A DNA stretch of 21,151 bases from an uncultured Porphyromonadaceae bacterium. GTDB lineage: Bacteria; Bacteroidota; Bacteroidia; Bacteroidales; Muribaculaceae. The notes beneath the pieces were generated by a model. That model ran no database searches and had not been told where the DNA came from. It worked only from the letters and a program-made list of their open reading frames with translations. The DNA lies in assembly GCA_947176355.1 (NCBI GenBank), contig CAMWQY010000006.1:1-21151 (forward strand), written 5' to 3'. Positions 1 through 7,603 of this stretch are shown here, in pieces; the first letter of the stretch is position 1, and the number at the start of each line of letters is the position of its first letter. The position numbers and the translations under genes are program-made.

Positions 1-347
1 AATCTCATGAATGGGTAAGCCTTGACGGCGAAATCGCAACTGTTGGTATCACAGATTATGCTCAGCACGCTCTCGGCGATATCGTATATGTAGATATGCC
101 TGAAGTAGGCGACGAAGTGACAGCTGGCGAAGAATTCGGTGCAGTAGAATCAGTGAAGGCTGCTTCAGACCTTTATTCTCCTGTAAGCGGAGAAGTAGTA
201 GAGATCAATGAAGCTCTCGAAGATGAACCGGGCCTCATCAACCAGGATGCTTTTGCCAACTGGATTATGAAGGTGAAAGTATCTGATCCTTCAGAAGTAG
301 AAGGCCTTCTCGATGCAGAAGCTTACGCTAAGATTTGCGAAGAATAA
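1..347 (+). CDS. gcvH: Glycine cleavage system H protein (5' partial)
   Basis: The lipoyl carrier of the glycine cleavage complex, a cytoplasmic protein that shuttles the aminomethyl group from P-protein to T-protein and is reoxidised by dihydrolipoamide dehydrogenase. The reading frame is open from the window edge: translation from base 3 gives the family start region (SHEWV, then VGITDYAQ and LGDIVYVDMP). The first internal Met (base 96) is therefore not the start; about a dozen N-terminal residues lie outside. The lipoyl-lysine motif ESVKAASD is intact, with the lysine codon at 156-158, followed by the conserved SPVSGEVVEIN segment. There are 114 visible residues against roughly 125 in the family. 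It leads the gcvPA-gcvPB-lpd series. Any glycine riboswitch or gcvT gene would be outside this window. Confidence 0.96.
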   Translation, partial: SHEWVSLDGEIATVGITDYAQHALGDIVYVDMPEVGDEVTAGEEFGAVESVKAASDLYSPVSGEVVEINEALEDEPGLINQDAFANWIMKVKVSDPSEVEGLLDAEAYAKICEE

Positions 348-447
348 TTAATTTAATGCAGAATGCATAGCTCAAAATGCATAATTTCGATAAAGTGAAG
401 ACTTTAATTGTGAATTATGCATTATGAATTATGCATTAGATAAAATT
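348..447. repeat. ATGCAT-centred repeat cluster between gcvH and gcvPA
   Basis: This 100-base gap holds four copies of ATGCAT (363-368, 377-382, 417-422, 431-436). Bases 412-425 and 426-439 are a 14-base tandem repeat with one mismatch (GAATTATGCATTAT / GAATTATGCATTAG). Bases 376-386 (AATGCATAATT) are the exact reverse complement of 413-423 and of 427-437, so the transcript could form a hairpin with either downstream copy. The repeat runs almost to the gcvPA start and creates an upstream in-frame ATG at 424. AT-rich dispersed repeats of this style are familiar in Bacteroidales intergenic regions, but the family identity is from memory and not verified here. Confidence 0.75.
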
Positions 448-1767
448 ATGAACAGATATATTCCGCATACCGAAGAAGACATTAAGGTGATGCTTGAGAA
501 AATCGGAGTGAATTCCACTGATGATCTTTTCTCAGACATACCTGAAGAGGTGATTTTCAAAGGTGAATACGACATTCCTTCAGCTATGTCGGAAGTGGAA
601 CTGCGTAAGCATTTCCAAGAACTTGGCGATAAAAATACTCGCTTGAAGGTTTTTGCAGGTGGAGGAGCTTACGACCATTATTCTCCATCAGTCATCGGAC
701 ATTTACTCTCAAGGAGTGAGTTCTATACTGCCTACACTCCCTATCAACCCGAAATTTCACAAGGCACGCTCCAGTATATTTTCGAATATCAGAGCATGAT
801 CTGCGAATTGACCGGTCTCGAGGCGAGCAATGCCTCTATGTATGACGGGGCGACAGCAACAGCTGAAGCTGCAATGATGATGGTGGCTTCTGCCAAGAAG
901 AAAAACCGCGTGGCAATTTCAGCTACTTTAGCACCACGTGTGGTTGACGTAGTAAAGACATATACCAAATTCCATGGTGTTGACTTGACTGTCATTCCGG
1001 AAAAAGATGGTGTCACTGATCTTGAGGCTCTTGCAGAAGTGCTTGAAGGTGGAGATGTAGCTGGTGTAATCGTACCATGTCCTAATAAATATGGAATAGT
1101 AGAAGATTTCACCGGACTTGCAGAAAAAGTTCATTCGGTCAAAGCACTTCTTGCCATGAATTGCGATCCTTCTACTCTTGCAGTGCTTCGCACGCCGGCA
1201 GAGTGGGGTGCCGACATTGCATGCGGTGATGGACAGACTCTTGGCATGCCTTTGCAGTTTGGCGGTCCATATCTCGGATTCATGGCTTGCTCAAAGGCAC
1301 AGCTCCGCAAGATGCCGGGTCGCGTAGTCGGAGCTACAAAGGATGCCGATGGCAAACGAGCATTTGTCCTGACTCTTCAGGCTCGTGAACAGCATATCAG
1401 ACGCGAAAAAGCAACATCCAATATATGTTCAAACCAGAGCCTTATGGCTCTCTACGCTACTGTGTACGTAGCTTTGATGGGAAAGAAGGGTCTTGAAGAA
1501 GTCAACAAGCTGAGTTGCGACGGAGCTCATTACCTCTATAATAAACTGCTTGCTACCGGTAAATTCCATAAAGTGTTTGATAAACCATTCTTGAAAGAAT
1601 TTACAGTTCGCACGGACCTTGATGTCAAGAAAGTCAACGAATATCTTGCATCCAAGGGATATATGGGTGGAATAGATCTCGGTAACGGACTTGTAGAGTT
1701 TGCTGTGACAGAAAAGAGAACAAAGGAAGAAATCGACGAATTGGTAACATTAATGCTGGAGGCTTAA
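448..1767 (+). CDS. gcvPA: Glycine dehydrogenase (decarboxylating) subunit 1
   Basis: N-terminal half of the split P-protein, which with GcvPB forms the PLP-dependent glycine decarboxylase. The frame is open from an ATG at 424, but the peptide from there (MNYALDKI) is encoded by the upstream repeat. Family members begin like MxYIPxTEEDxxxMLxxIG, which matches the ATG at 448 (MNRYIPHTEEDIKVML), so 448 is chosen, giving 439 residues, the usual length. Conserved family stretches visible are AGGGAYDHYSP, SRSEFYTAYTPYQPEISQGTL, YDGATATAEAAMM, FGGPYLGFMA and the QAREQHIRREKATSNICSNQ region. This half lacks the PLP lysine, as expected; that lysine is in GcvPB, whose gene follows after 4 bases. The arrangement implies co-translation and a fixed heteromer. 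Confidence 0.96.
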   Translation: MNRYIPHTEEDIKVMLEKIGVNSTDDLFSDIPEEVIFKGEYDIPSAMSEVELRKHFQELGDKNTRLKVFAGGGAYDHYSPSVIGHLLSRSEFYTAYTPYQPEISQGTLQYIFEYQSMICELTGLEASNASMYDGATATAEAAMMMVASAKKKNRVAISATLAPRVVDVVKTYTKFHGVDLTVIPEKDGVTDLEALAEVLEGGDVAGVIVPCPNKYGIVEDFTGLAEKVHSVKALLAMNCDPSTLAVLRTPAEWGADIACGDGQTLGMPLQFGGPYLGFMACSKAQLRKMPGRVVGATKDADGKRAFVLTLQAREQHIRREKATSNICSNQSLMALYATVYVALMGKKGLEEVNKLSCDGAHYLYNKLLATGKFHKVFDKPFLKEFTVRTDLDVKKVNEYLASKGYMGGIDLGNGLVEFAVTEKRTKEEIDELVTLMLEA

Positions 1768-1771
1768 GAAG

Positions 1772-3235
1772 ATGAAATACTACGATAAACTGATATTTGA
1801 ACTTTCACGTCCGGGCCGTGTCGGTTATGAATTGCCGAAAAATGATTTCGCTACCGAAGGCGAAAAGGCAATTCCGTCTGATCTTCTCCGAAAGTCTTCT
1901 CTTGATCTTCCTGAAGTATCGGAACTCGACGTTGTGCGCCATTACACCAATCTATCAAATAAGAACTTTGGTGTAGATACAGGTTTCTACCCACTCGGTA
2001 GTTGCACGATGAAGTATAATCCGAAGATTAATGAGGAAGTAGCAACCATGGCGCAATTTGCTGAGTTGCACCCCCTTCAAGATCCGGATACAGCACAAGG
2101 TGCTCTTGAACTATATTGGAATCTTCAGAATGCACTTGCTAATCTTGCAGGTTTTGAGGAGTTCACACTCAATCCATACGCCGGAGCTCATGGCGAGCTG
2201 ACAGGTCTTATGGTGATGAGAAGTTATCATAAATCTCGTGGCGACCATAAACGCACCAAGATCATTGTGCCTGATTCAGCTCACGGCACAAATCCGGCAT
2301 CTGCTATGGTAGCTGGTCTTGAGGTGGTGGAAGTGAAGAGCCGACCCAATGGATCTATTGATATAGAAGATCTCAAACCGCTTCTAAATGATGAAGTGGC
2401 AGGCATCATGATGACCAATCCGAATACTCTCGGTATGTTTGAGACTGAGATTGTCGAGATTGCCAAACTCGTTCATGAAGCAGGAGGACTTCTGTACTAT
2501 GATGGAGCAAACTTCAACCCTCTTCTTGGTAAGGTACGTCCGGGCGATATGGGCTTTGATATCATGCACATAAATCTTCATAAGACCTTCTCTACGCCTC
2601 ATGGTGGTGGTGGTCCCGGCAGCGGGCCGGTTGGTGTGGCAAAACATCTTGTGAAATTCCTGCCAAACCCTCACGTCAAGAAGGATGATAACGGGAAGTT
2701 TTATGTAGAGAATGGTGATGAAGCACTTGGAAGTGTCTCTACTTTCTTCGGCAATTTCGGAGTCATGATGAAGGCATACGCTTATATCTTGAGCCTCGGC
2801 AAAGAAGGAATCAAAGAAGTAGGTCCTATGGCTACTCTTAATGCCAATTATATTAAGGAAAGCCTTAAGGATGACTATCTGCTTCCTATCGAAGGTGCTT
2901 GCAAGCATGAGTTTGTATTCGATGGGTTAAAAGACAAGTCGACCGGCGTTACGACACTCAACGTGGCTAAGCGTTTGCTCGACTATGGCTTCCATGCCCC
3001 GACTATCTATTTCCCGCTTCTTTTCCATGAGTCAATGATGATTGAGCCGACTGAGACAGAAAGTCTTGAGACACTCGATGAATTTATCGACGTTATGCAC
3101 AAAGTAGCTAAGGAAGCTCGTGAGACTCCAGATGAAGTGAAGAATGCACCTCTCACTACGATCGTGCGTAAACTTGACGAGACCACAGCTGCCAAGAATC
3201 CAATTCTGAACTACAAAGCTCTTAAAAACTCATGA
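1772..3235 (+). CDS. gcvPB: Glycine dehydrogenase (decarboxylating) subunit 2
   Basis: C-terminal, catalytic half of the split P-protein. It decarboxylates glycine as a PLP aldimine and passes the aminomethyl group to lipoylated GcvH. The PLP lysine is seen in HINLHKTFSTPHGGGGPG, Lys271, followed by the glycine-rich loop typical of the family. Other landmarks are FYPLGSCTMKYNPK near residue 72-85, HPLQDPDTAQG near 100-110, and DSAHGTNPASA near 168-178. At 487 residues it is full length. It starts 4 bases after gcvPA and its stop overlaps the lpd start (ATGA at 3232-3235), a strong sign of translational coupling. Nothing abnormal is seen in the reading frame. Confidence 0.97.
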   Translation: MKYYDKLIFELSRPGRVGYELPKNDFATEGEKAIPSDLLRKSSLDLPEVSELDVVRHYTNLSNKNFGVDTGFYPLGSCTMKYNPKINEEVATMAQFAELHPLQDPDTAQGALELYWNLQNALANLAGFEEFTLNPYAGAHGELTGLMVMRSYHKSRGDHKRTKIIVPDSAHGTNPASAMVAGLEVVEVKSRPNGSIDIEDLKPLLNDEVAGIMMTNPNTLGMFETEIVEIAKLVHEAGGLLYYDGANFNPLLGKVRPGDMGFDIMHINLHKTFSTPHGGGGPGSGPVGVAKHLVKFLPNPHVKKDDNGKFYVENGDEALGSVSTFFGNFGVMMKAYAYILSLGKEGIKEVGPMATLNANYIKESLKDDYLLPIEGACKHEFVFDGLKDKSTGVTTLNVAKRLLDYGFHAPTIYFPLLFHESMMIEPTETESLETLDEFIDVMHKVAKEARETPDEVKNAPLTTIVRKLDETTAAKNPILNYKALKNS

Positions 3236-4578
3236 AAATCATTATAATCGGTGCGGGTCCCGGAGGATATGAAACTGCTCTCGAAGCAGCAAAAAGGGGG
3301 CATGAAGTGACTCTTTTCAATGGCGACCGACTTGGTGGCACTTGTCTTAACGAGGGCTGTATTCCTACCAAATGCTTGTGCCGTAATGCAGAGATGATTG
3401 CATCTTTCAAGGAGGCTGAGAAATTCGGAGTAGACGACTTCACCTTCACGCTCGACTACAACAAAGTAGTCGAGCGTAAGAAGGAAGTTGTAGATACTCT
3501 TCGCAATGGCATTGACACAATGCTGAAGACCGCAAAGGTCAATGTAGTGAATGCCAAGGCTTCATTCAAAGATGCACATACTGTTGAAGCGGATGGCACG
3601 GAATATACTGCGGATTATTTTATAATAGCTACCGGGTCTTCTTCCAAATCTCTTCCTATTGAAGGACACGATCTCGAGTGTGTGAAGGATTCTACTCAGA
3701 TGCTCGATATCGAATATATTCCTGAGTCTCTTACCATCATTGGTGGAGGTGTAATAGGTATGGAATTTGCGAATATCTTCGCTTCATTCGGATCTAAAGT
3801 TACTGTTATAGAATTTATGAAGCAAATTCTCCCTCCGTTTGATTCTGACATAGCAAAGCGTCTTAAACAGACTCTTACTAAGAAAGGAATTAAGATTGTG
3901 ACCGGGGCAGCAGCAAAGAAGATAGAGCAGAATGAAGATTATGAAGTAGTTGTCACATACGATGTCAAGGGAAAGGAAGAAAGTGTAGTTAGTTCGGACC
4001 TTCTCATGGCTGTGGGACGTGCTCCGCGCGTAGAAGGTCTGAATCTTGATGCCGCCGGTATAAAATATTCTTCCAAAGGCATTGTAGTTGACGATTGGAT
4101 GCGCACGAATATTCCTCATATCTATGCTATAGGTGATGTCAATGCCAAGATGATGCTTGCTCATGTCGCTACTTTCCAGGGCATTCATGCATTAAATGCT
4201 ATTGACGGCAAAGAAGATAAAATCAACTTTGGTATTGTGCCGAGTGCTGTCTTTGTGGTGCCTGAATGCGCTATGGTTGGCATGACTGAGGAGGATTGTA
4301 AAGCTCAGGGAATTGAAATCCGTAAGGGACAGAGTTTCTTCCGAGCAAATGGCAAGGCTCTTGCCATGGGAGAACCGGACGGAATCTGCAAACTGATATT
4401 CCGTAAAGACGATGGTAGACTTATCGGTGCCCATATCATGGGAATTGAAGCTGCCGACCTCGCCCAGCAATGTGCCGACCTTATGAATGCTGCGATGACT
4501 CTTGAAGATATCCAAAATGTTATTTTCGGCCATCCTACTGTTTCGGAAGTAATCCTCTCGGCTTGCCATAATGCGTGA
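3232..4578 (+). CDS. lpdA: Dihydrolipoamide dehydrogenase (L-protein)
   Basis: FAD-dependent disulfide oxidoreductase that reoxidises dihydrolipoyl-GcvH with NAD+. The N-terminal FAD site GAGPGGYE is at residues 7-14, and the redox-active disulfide is in GGTCLNEGCIPTK (Cys38, Cys43). A second dinucleotide fold IIGGGVIGMEF binds NAD. The second FAD motif is IYAIGDVNAK, and the C-terminal active-site dyad is in GHPTVSE (His434, Glu439). The 448-residue length is slightly shorter than many homologues but complete. The start ATG overlaps the gcvPB stop. Because it is encoded with gcvH and gcvP, it is probably the glycine-cleavage L-protein; whether it also serves 2-oxoacid dehydrogenases cannot be told from this window. 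Confidence 0.95.
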   Translation: MKIIIIGAGPGGYETALEAAKRGHEVTLFNGDRLGGTCLNEGCIPTKCLCRNAEMIASFKEAEKFGVDDFTFTLDYNKVVERKKEVVDTLRNGIDTMLKTAKVNVVNAKASFKDAHTVEADGTEYTADYFIIATGSSSKSLPIEGHDLECVKDSTQMLDIEYIPESLTIIGGGVIGMEFANIFASFGSKVTVIEFMKQILPPFDSDIAKRLKQTLTKKGIKIVTGAAAKKIEQNEDYEVVVTYDVKGKEESVVSSDLLMAVGRAPRVEGLNLDAAGIKYSSKGIVVDDWMRTNIPHIYAIGDVNAKMMLAHVATFQGIHALNAIDGKEDKINFGIVPSAVFVVPECAMVGMTEEDCKAQGIEIRKGQSFFRANGKALAMGEPDGICKLIFRKDDGRLIGAHIMGIEAADLAQQCADLMNAAMTLEDIQNVIFGHPTVSEVILSACHNA

Positions 4579-4606
4579 GATGATTCAACATTACTGATAA
4601 TGTAAC

Positions 4607-4646
4607 AACAACGGGGAGGATCGTTTCGATGATCTTCTCCGTTGTT
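4607..4646. terminator. Bidirectional intrinsic terminator between lpdA and the ATP-grasp gene
   Basis: A 16-base stem (4607-4622 with 4631-4646) around an 8-base loop. Pairing is complete apart from two G-T wobbles. The arms begin with AACAAC and end with GTTGTT, so an A/T-rich tail exists on both strands. It sits between two convergent genes (lpdA on +, ending at 4578; ATP-grasp on -, ending at 4657) and can end transcription from both sides. Confidence 0.85.
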
Positions 4647-4656
4647 ATTTGCAGAT

Positions 4657-5538
4657 TCATTCAATGGGTATCATACTGCCGAGTTTCAGATTCCATTCTT
4701 CTGGGGATACTTTCCCAAAACCTGAGTTGTGGAAGAATGTAAGCTCTCCAAAATAGATCTGACCGTTGACATCGTAAAAATCAACCCTTATGTGAGGCAA
4801 ACCGGCACACAGTTTTGTGGCCAGCTCCTTCATCTTCTCAAAACCTAACGGCTTCTCGGGAGGGACTTCAGAATTAGGGTCTTTCATTCTTATTGGAAGT
4901 CGGTTGTAGTCCATGTCGAAGAAGTCGGTATGAGCATCCTCGGATATATCTCTGGAGACATACATCATAAAAGGCTTGCCGTCAAAGCAAAAGAACTTGT
5001 AGTCTTTCAGTTCCGGTGAATTAGGATCTTCAATGAGTTTTTCCGCGATTATTCGAGGCGGTATATCCTTATATGGCCATTCACGATAGTGCCTGTAGAA
5101 ATGCTGTCGAAGACCTCTTTTAAGTTTCTTCCTTACTTTTTCCACATCCATCTTGGATTTGTCTTTGCATATATACATGCCCAAACCGGTATTATGGTTG
5201 CATTTGATTACGAATTTATCGGGCAAACTGTCGAAATCGATGTCTTCCGCTCGGTTCCATACTCCCAAGGTAGGTATGATATGCTCTTCTCCTATGATTG
5301 ATGCTACATATTCTTTTGCCTTGACCTTATCGGCCATTACTGTATATTGTGGTTTCCTGTTGTGAATCTTGAGCCAATTCAGTTTTTCATTAAATGTTTT
5401 GGGATTTTTCCAATCCATCCAGAATCCCATTCTCACGCGGAAGAGCATGGAAAGAAATAGTTTATCGGGTAATAGCGGGCCGATAAAACGTACTGTGACG
5501 TCTGTCCATCTATGTAGTTTCTTTTTTAGACGTGTCAT
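4657..5538 (-). CDS. TupA-like ATP-grasp family protein
   Basis: A 293-residue protein resembling the TupA-like ATP-grasp family found in many polysaccharide loci (often mislabelled glycosyltransferase). The opening segment FRVRMGFWMDWKNPKTFNEKLNWLK, present here as shorter recognisable pieces around residues 35-57, is the family hallmark. It is followed by YTVMADKVKAKEYV, then KFVIKCNHNTG (nucleotide-binding lysine region), EKLIED, LKDYKFFCFDGKP and a C-terminal IRVDFYDVNGQIYFGELTF, where Asp and Glu would coordinate Mg-ATP. No signal peptide or membrane segment is seen, so it is probably cytoplasmic. By family analogy it may form amide bonds between an amino compound and a sugar acid, but the substrate is unknown. 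It is transcribed alone, divergently from the Stealth gene at 5714. Confidence 0.82.
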   Translation of the reverse strand: MTRLKKKLHRWTDVTVRFIGPLLPDKLFLSMLFRVRMGFWMDWKNPKTFNEKLNWLKIHNRKPQYTVMADKVKAKEYVASIIGEEHIIPTLGVWNRAEDIDFDSLPDKFVIKCNHNTGLGMYICKDKSKMDVEKVRKKLKRGLRQHFYRHYREWPYKDIPPRIIAEKLIEDPNSPELKDYKFFCFDGKPFMMYVSRDISEDAHTDFFDMDYNRLPIRMKDPNSEVPPEKPLGFEKMKELATKLCAGLPHIRVDFYDVNGQIYFGELTFFHNSGFGKVSPEEWNLKLGSMIPIE

Positions 5539-5632
5539 GATATTGTTGTTTAAAGTGAAGTGAAAAAATCAACCGGAAAATTCCCTGCTTCGATTTCCAC
5601 TTAATTTCTATCTTAAAAGATAAATAATGTTA

Positions 5633-5640
5633 CAAAATTA
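5633..5640 (-). promoter_or_regulatory. Probable -7 box for the ATP-grasp gene
   Basis: Read on the minus strand this is TAATTTTG, a full match to the Bacteroidota -7 consensus TAnnTTTG, about 95 bases upstream of the ATG at 5538. No good TTTG is found 19-21 bases further upstream; the equivalent position falls on the -33 region proposed for the opposite promoter. Confidence 0.5.
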
Positions 5641-5659
5641 GTAATTAATTCCGAATTAT

Positions 5660-5691
5660 TTAGCATGGATGAAATTTTTTTGCTAATTTTG
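5660..5691 (+). promoter_or_regulatory. Probable promoter for the first Stealth gene
   Basis: TAATTTTG at 5684-5691 is a full -7 match. TTAG at 5660-5663, 20 bases before it, is a weak version of the -33 TTTG. The ATG at 5714 lies 22 bases after the box, so the leader would be short. Confidence 0.6.
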
Positions 5692-5713
5692 TTTAGTAAA
5701 ATATGCAATAGAT

Positions 5714-6682
5714 ATGGATGCTTCAAAAAGACAGGAATTCGACAAGATAGGAGATATTGATCTAGTATACCTTTGGGTTGATGGCAACGACCCTGTATGG
5801 CAGGCTAAGAAAAGGACTACTTTGGGTGAGGCTGAGTCGAAATCGAGCGCTAACTGCGAAGGGCGTTATGCCAATCATGATGAACTGTTGTTCAGCCTTA
5901 GGTCAATCGAAAGATATGCCCCGTGGATCAACAGGATTTTTATAGTCACTGATAGTCAGACGCCTGAATGGCTTGATAAGGAGAATCCCAAAGTTTGTAT
6001 TGTCGACCATCGCGAGATTCTCCCTCCAAAATGTATACCTTGTTTCAATTCTTCTGTGATAGAACATTTCATAGCGGATATTCCCGGACTTAGCGAACAT
6101 TTCCTTTTTTCCAACGATGATATGTTTCTCAATCGTCCTACAACTCCTGAGGATTTTTTCACTCCCGAAGGTCTCCCCATTGTCAGATTGAAAAAACGAC
6201 ATTTAAGAAAATTCTGGATCTTCCTTAAAGAAAAACTTCTGCATGCTCGATCGGGCCTTTACAATCACAAGCTCGACCATAGTGCTGCCATGATAGAGCA
6301 AACTTTCGGGAAATATTATCAGGGTAAACCTCATCATAATATCGATGCTTTCCTGGCGAGCCATATCAAAAAAATACGTGGATTATATATGAATGAGATA
6401 GGTAAGATACTTACTCATCATAAGCGCGATTACGATGATGTCCATAGAAGTATTTACAGCTATGGGGCTCTTGCCGATGGCAAAGGAGCGCTCAAGTATG
6501 TTGGAAAAGACGAGTCTATGAAAATTAGCCTATATAATAAGGAAGCTTATGGAAAGATCGATAGCCTCAATCCGATCTTTTTCTGCATGAATGATTCCGA
6601 ACATTGCAAGGAAGAGGATAGAAAATATGCTGCAGCCTTTCTTGCGAAGCGTTTTCCCGAGAAATCATCTTTCGAGCTATAG
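5714..6682 (+). CDS. Stealth-family sugar-phosphate transferase (1)
   Basis: Capsular polysaccharide phosphotransferase of the Stealth family. These enzymes move a sugar-1-phosphate from a nucleotide sugar onto a growing glycan, leaving phosphodiester links. All four conserved regions are visible: CR1 IDLVYLWVDGNDPVW (15-29); CR2 from GRYANHDELLFSLRSIERYAPW to SEHFLFSNDDMF (about 50-138, with Asn134-Asp135-Asp136); CR3 around KPHHNIDAFLASH (about 210); and CR4 with FFCMNDSE ending in FPEKSSFEL at the C-terminus. The length, 322 residues, is ordinary for bacterial members. No membrane segment is seen, so it is cytoplasmic or peripheral. It stands alone on the + strand and meets the GT92-like gene tail to tail. 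A second, diverged Stealth protein is encoded at 7604-8599. Confidence 0.9.
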   Translation: MDASKRQEFDKIGDIDLVYLWVDGNDPVWQAKKRTTLGEAESKSSANCEGRYANHDELLFSLRSIERYAPWINRIFIVTDSQTPEWLDKENPKVCIVDHREILPPKCIPCFNSSVIEHFIADIPGLSEHFLFSNDDMFLNRPTTPEDFFTPEGLPIVRLKKRHLRKFWIFLKEKLLHARSGLYNHKLDHSAAMIEQTFGKYYQGKPHHNIDAFLASHIKKIRGLYMNEIGKILTHHKRDYDDVHRSIYSYGALADGKGALKYVGKDESMKISLYNKEAYGKIDSLNPIFFCMNDSEHCKEEDRKYAAAFLAKRFPEKSSFEL

Positions 6683-6686
6683 CTGA

Positions 6687-7577
6687 TCATTCATATTCCA
6701 TATCGTCCTTGATGTCGTTGAGGTCAAACCGGGTGAAGTATTCATCGCTGATCCTTCTGGTTTTTCCTGCCGCTCGACCTTTGTCTTGCTTCTCCTTGAA
6801 TTCCTGATACGAACGCACGGCGTAGTGGTTAATGCGAATGATATCCTGTTGGGGCTCGCGGTCTCTGAAATTCTTGGTGATTGGCTCGCCATGTGAGTCT
6901 ACGGCTTTGCCGGATATGCGGGCCACTTCATGGCATCCAATCATCGAAAAGACCCTACGCGGATTGACGATGCTTTTGACATGGCGGTTGAGATAATGGT
7001 CAGGTTGCGAATGGTATCTAAAGCGCTCCATCATCGTGCCTTGTCGATGCTGCTTTTCTCCTCCGCTGCCGAATATAAGCCAGTTTACTTCTACTGCCGG
7101 ATAGGCTTCGAAACGATTCAGAAATTCCTGCAAGGTCTTGTCCTTGACGGGCACTATGAATTCATCGAGATCTATGAAGGCGATCCAACGTGTATCAAAT
7201 CTATGCTTCTTCAGGCAGTCGTCATACGATTCCAACTGTTTTTTAAATCCGGGGAAATAAGTATACTCTACAATTCCAGCCTCTACATAAGGCCGAAGTA
7301 TCTCTTTGGTGTTATCAGTACTATCGTTGTCATAAATATAGAACTTCTCAACCCCGATTTTTTGATGCCATTCTATCCATTCCTTGAAATACGGGCCCTC
7401 GTCTTTGGCTATCGCACAAATTCCGATCTCATATTCAGGCACGCTCTTGTCCCTCCAAAGGCTCCACAGGAGCTTCACGGCATTGAATGGCCCGTAACGC
7501 AATATTCCCCTCCATCTGTTTCTTGTCATCTTGTGAGGAATGACTCCGGCTATTATTTCTGCGGCTACTTTGTTCAT
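6687..7577 (-). CDS. Glycosyltransferase family 92/GT2-like protein
   Basis: A GT-A fold glycosyltransferase of the family 92 (DUF23-like) type, 296 residues. The donor-binding start is EIGICAIAKDEGPYFKEWIEWH (about residues 50-71), followed by FYIYDNDSTDNTKEIL and the metal-binding DxD in WIAFIDLDEF (Asp136, Asp138). The C-terminal half contains VKSIVNPRRV and IRINHYAVRSYQEFKEK, a pattern usual in this family. It should act at the cytoplasmic face on a lipid-linked or nascent glycan; donor and acceptor are unknown. It lies 26 bases downstream of the second Stealth gene on the same strand and so is probably in its transcript. Its stop is only 4 bases from the stop of the convergent Stealth gene, leaving no room for a terminator. 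Confidence 0.85.
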   Translation of the reverse strand: MNKVAAEIIAGVIPHKMTRNRWRGILRYGPFNAVKLLWSLWRDKSVPEYEIGICAIAKDEGPYFKEWIEWHQKIGVEKFYIYDNDSTDNTKEILRPYVEAGIVEYTYFPGFKKQLESYDDCLKKHRFDTRWIAFIDLDEFIVPVKDKTLQEFLNRFEAYPAVEVNWLIFGSGGEKQHRQGTMMERFRYHSQPDHYLNRHVKSIVNPRRVFSMIGCHEVARISGKAVDSHGEPITKNFRDREPQQDIIRINHYAVRSYQEFKEKQDKGRAAGKTRRISDEYFTRFDLNDIKDDMEYE

Positions 7578-7603
7578 GACTCGTCGGCTATTCTTGTTGG
7601 ATA

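Noticed and set aside
2384..2908. A 174-codon minus-strand open frame inside gcvPB
   Set aside because: It lies wholly within a highly conserved gene and has no protein-like motif of its own.
5632..5692. Invertible promoter element flanked by 10-bp inverted repeats
   Set aside because: The repeats are simply the two outward-facing -7 boxes; inversion would leave the arrangement nearly unchanged, and no invertase gene or known recombination site is seen.
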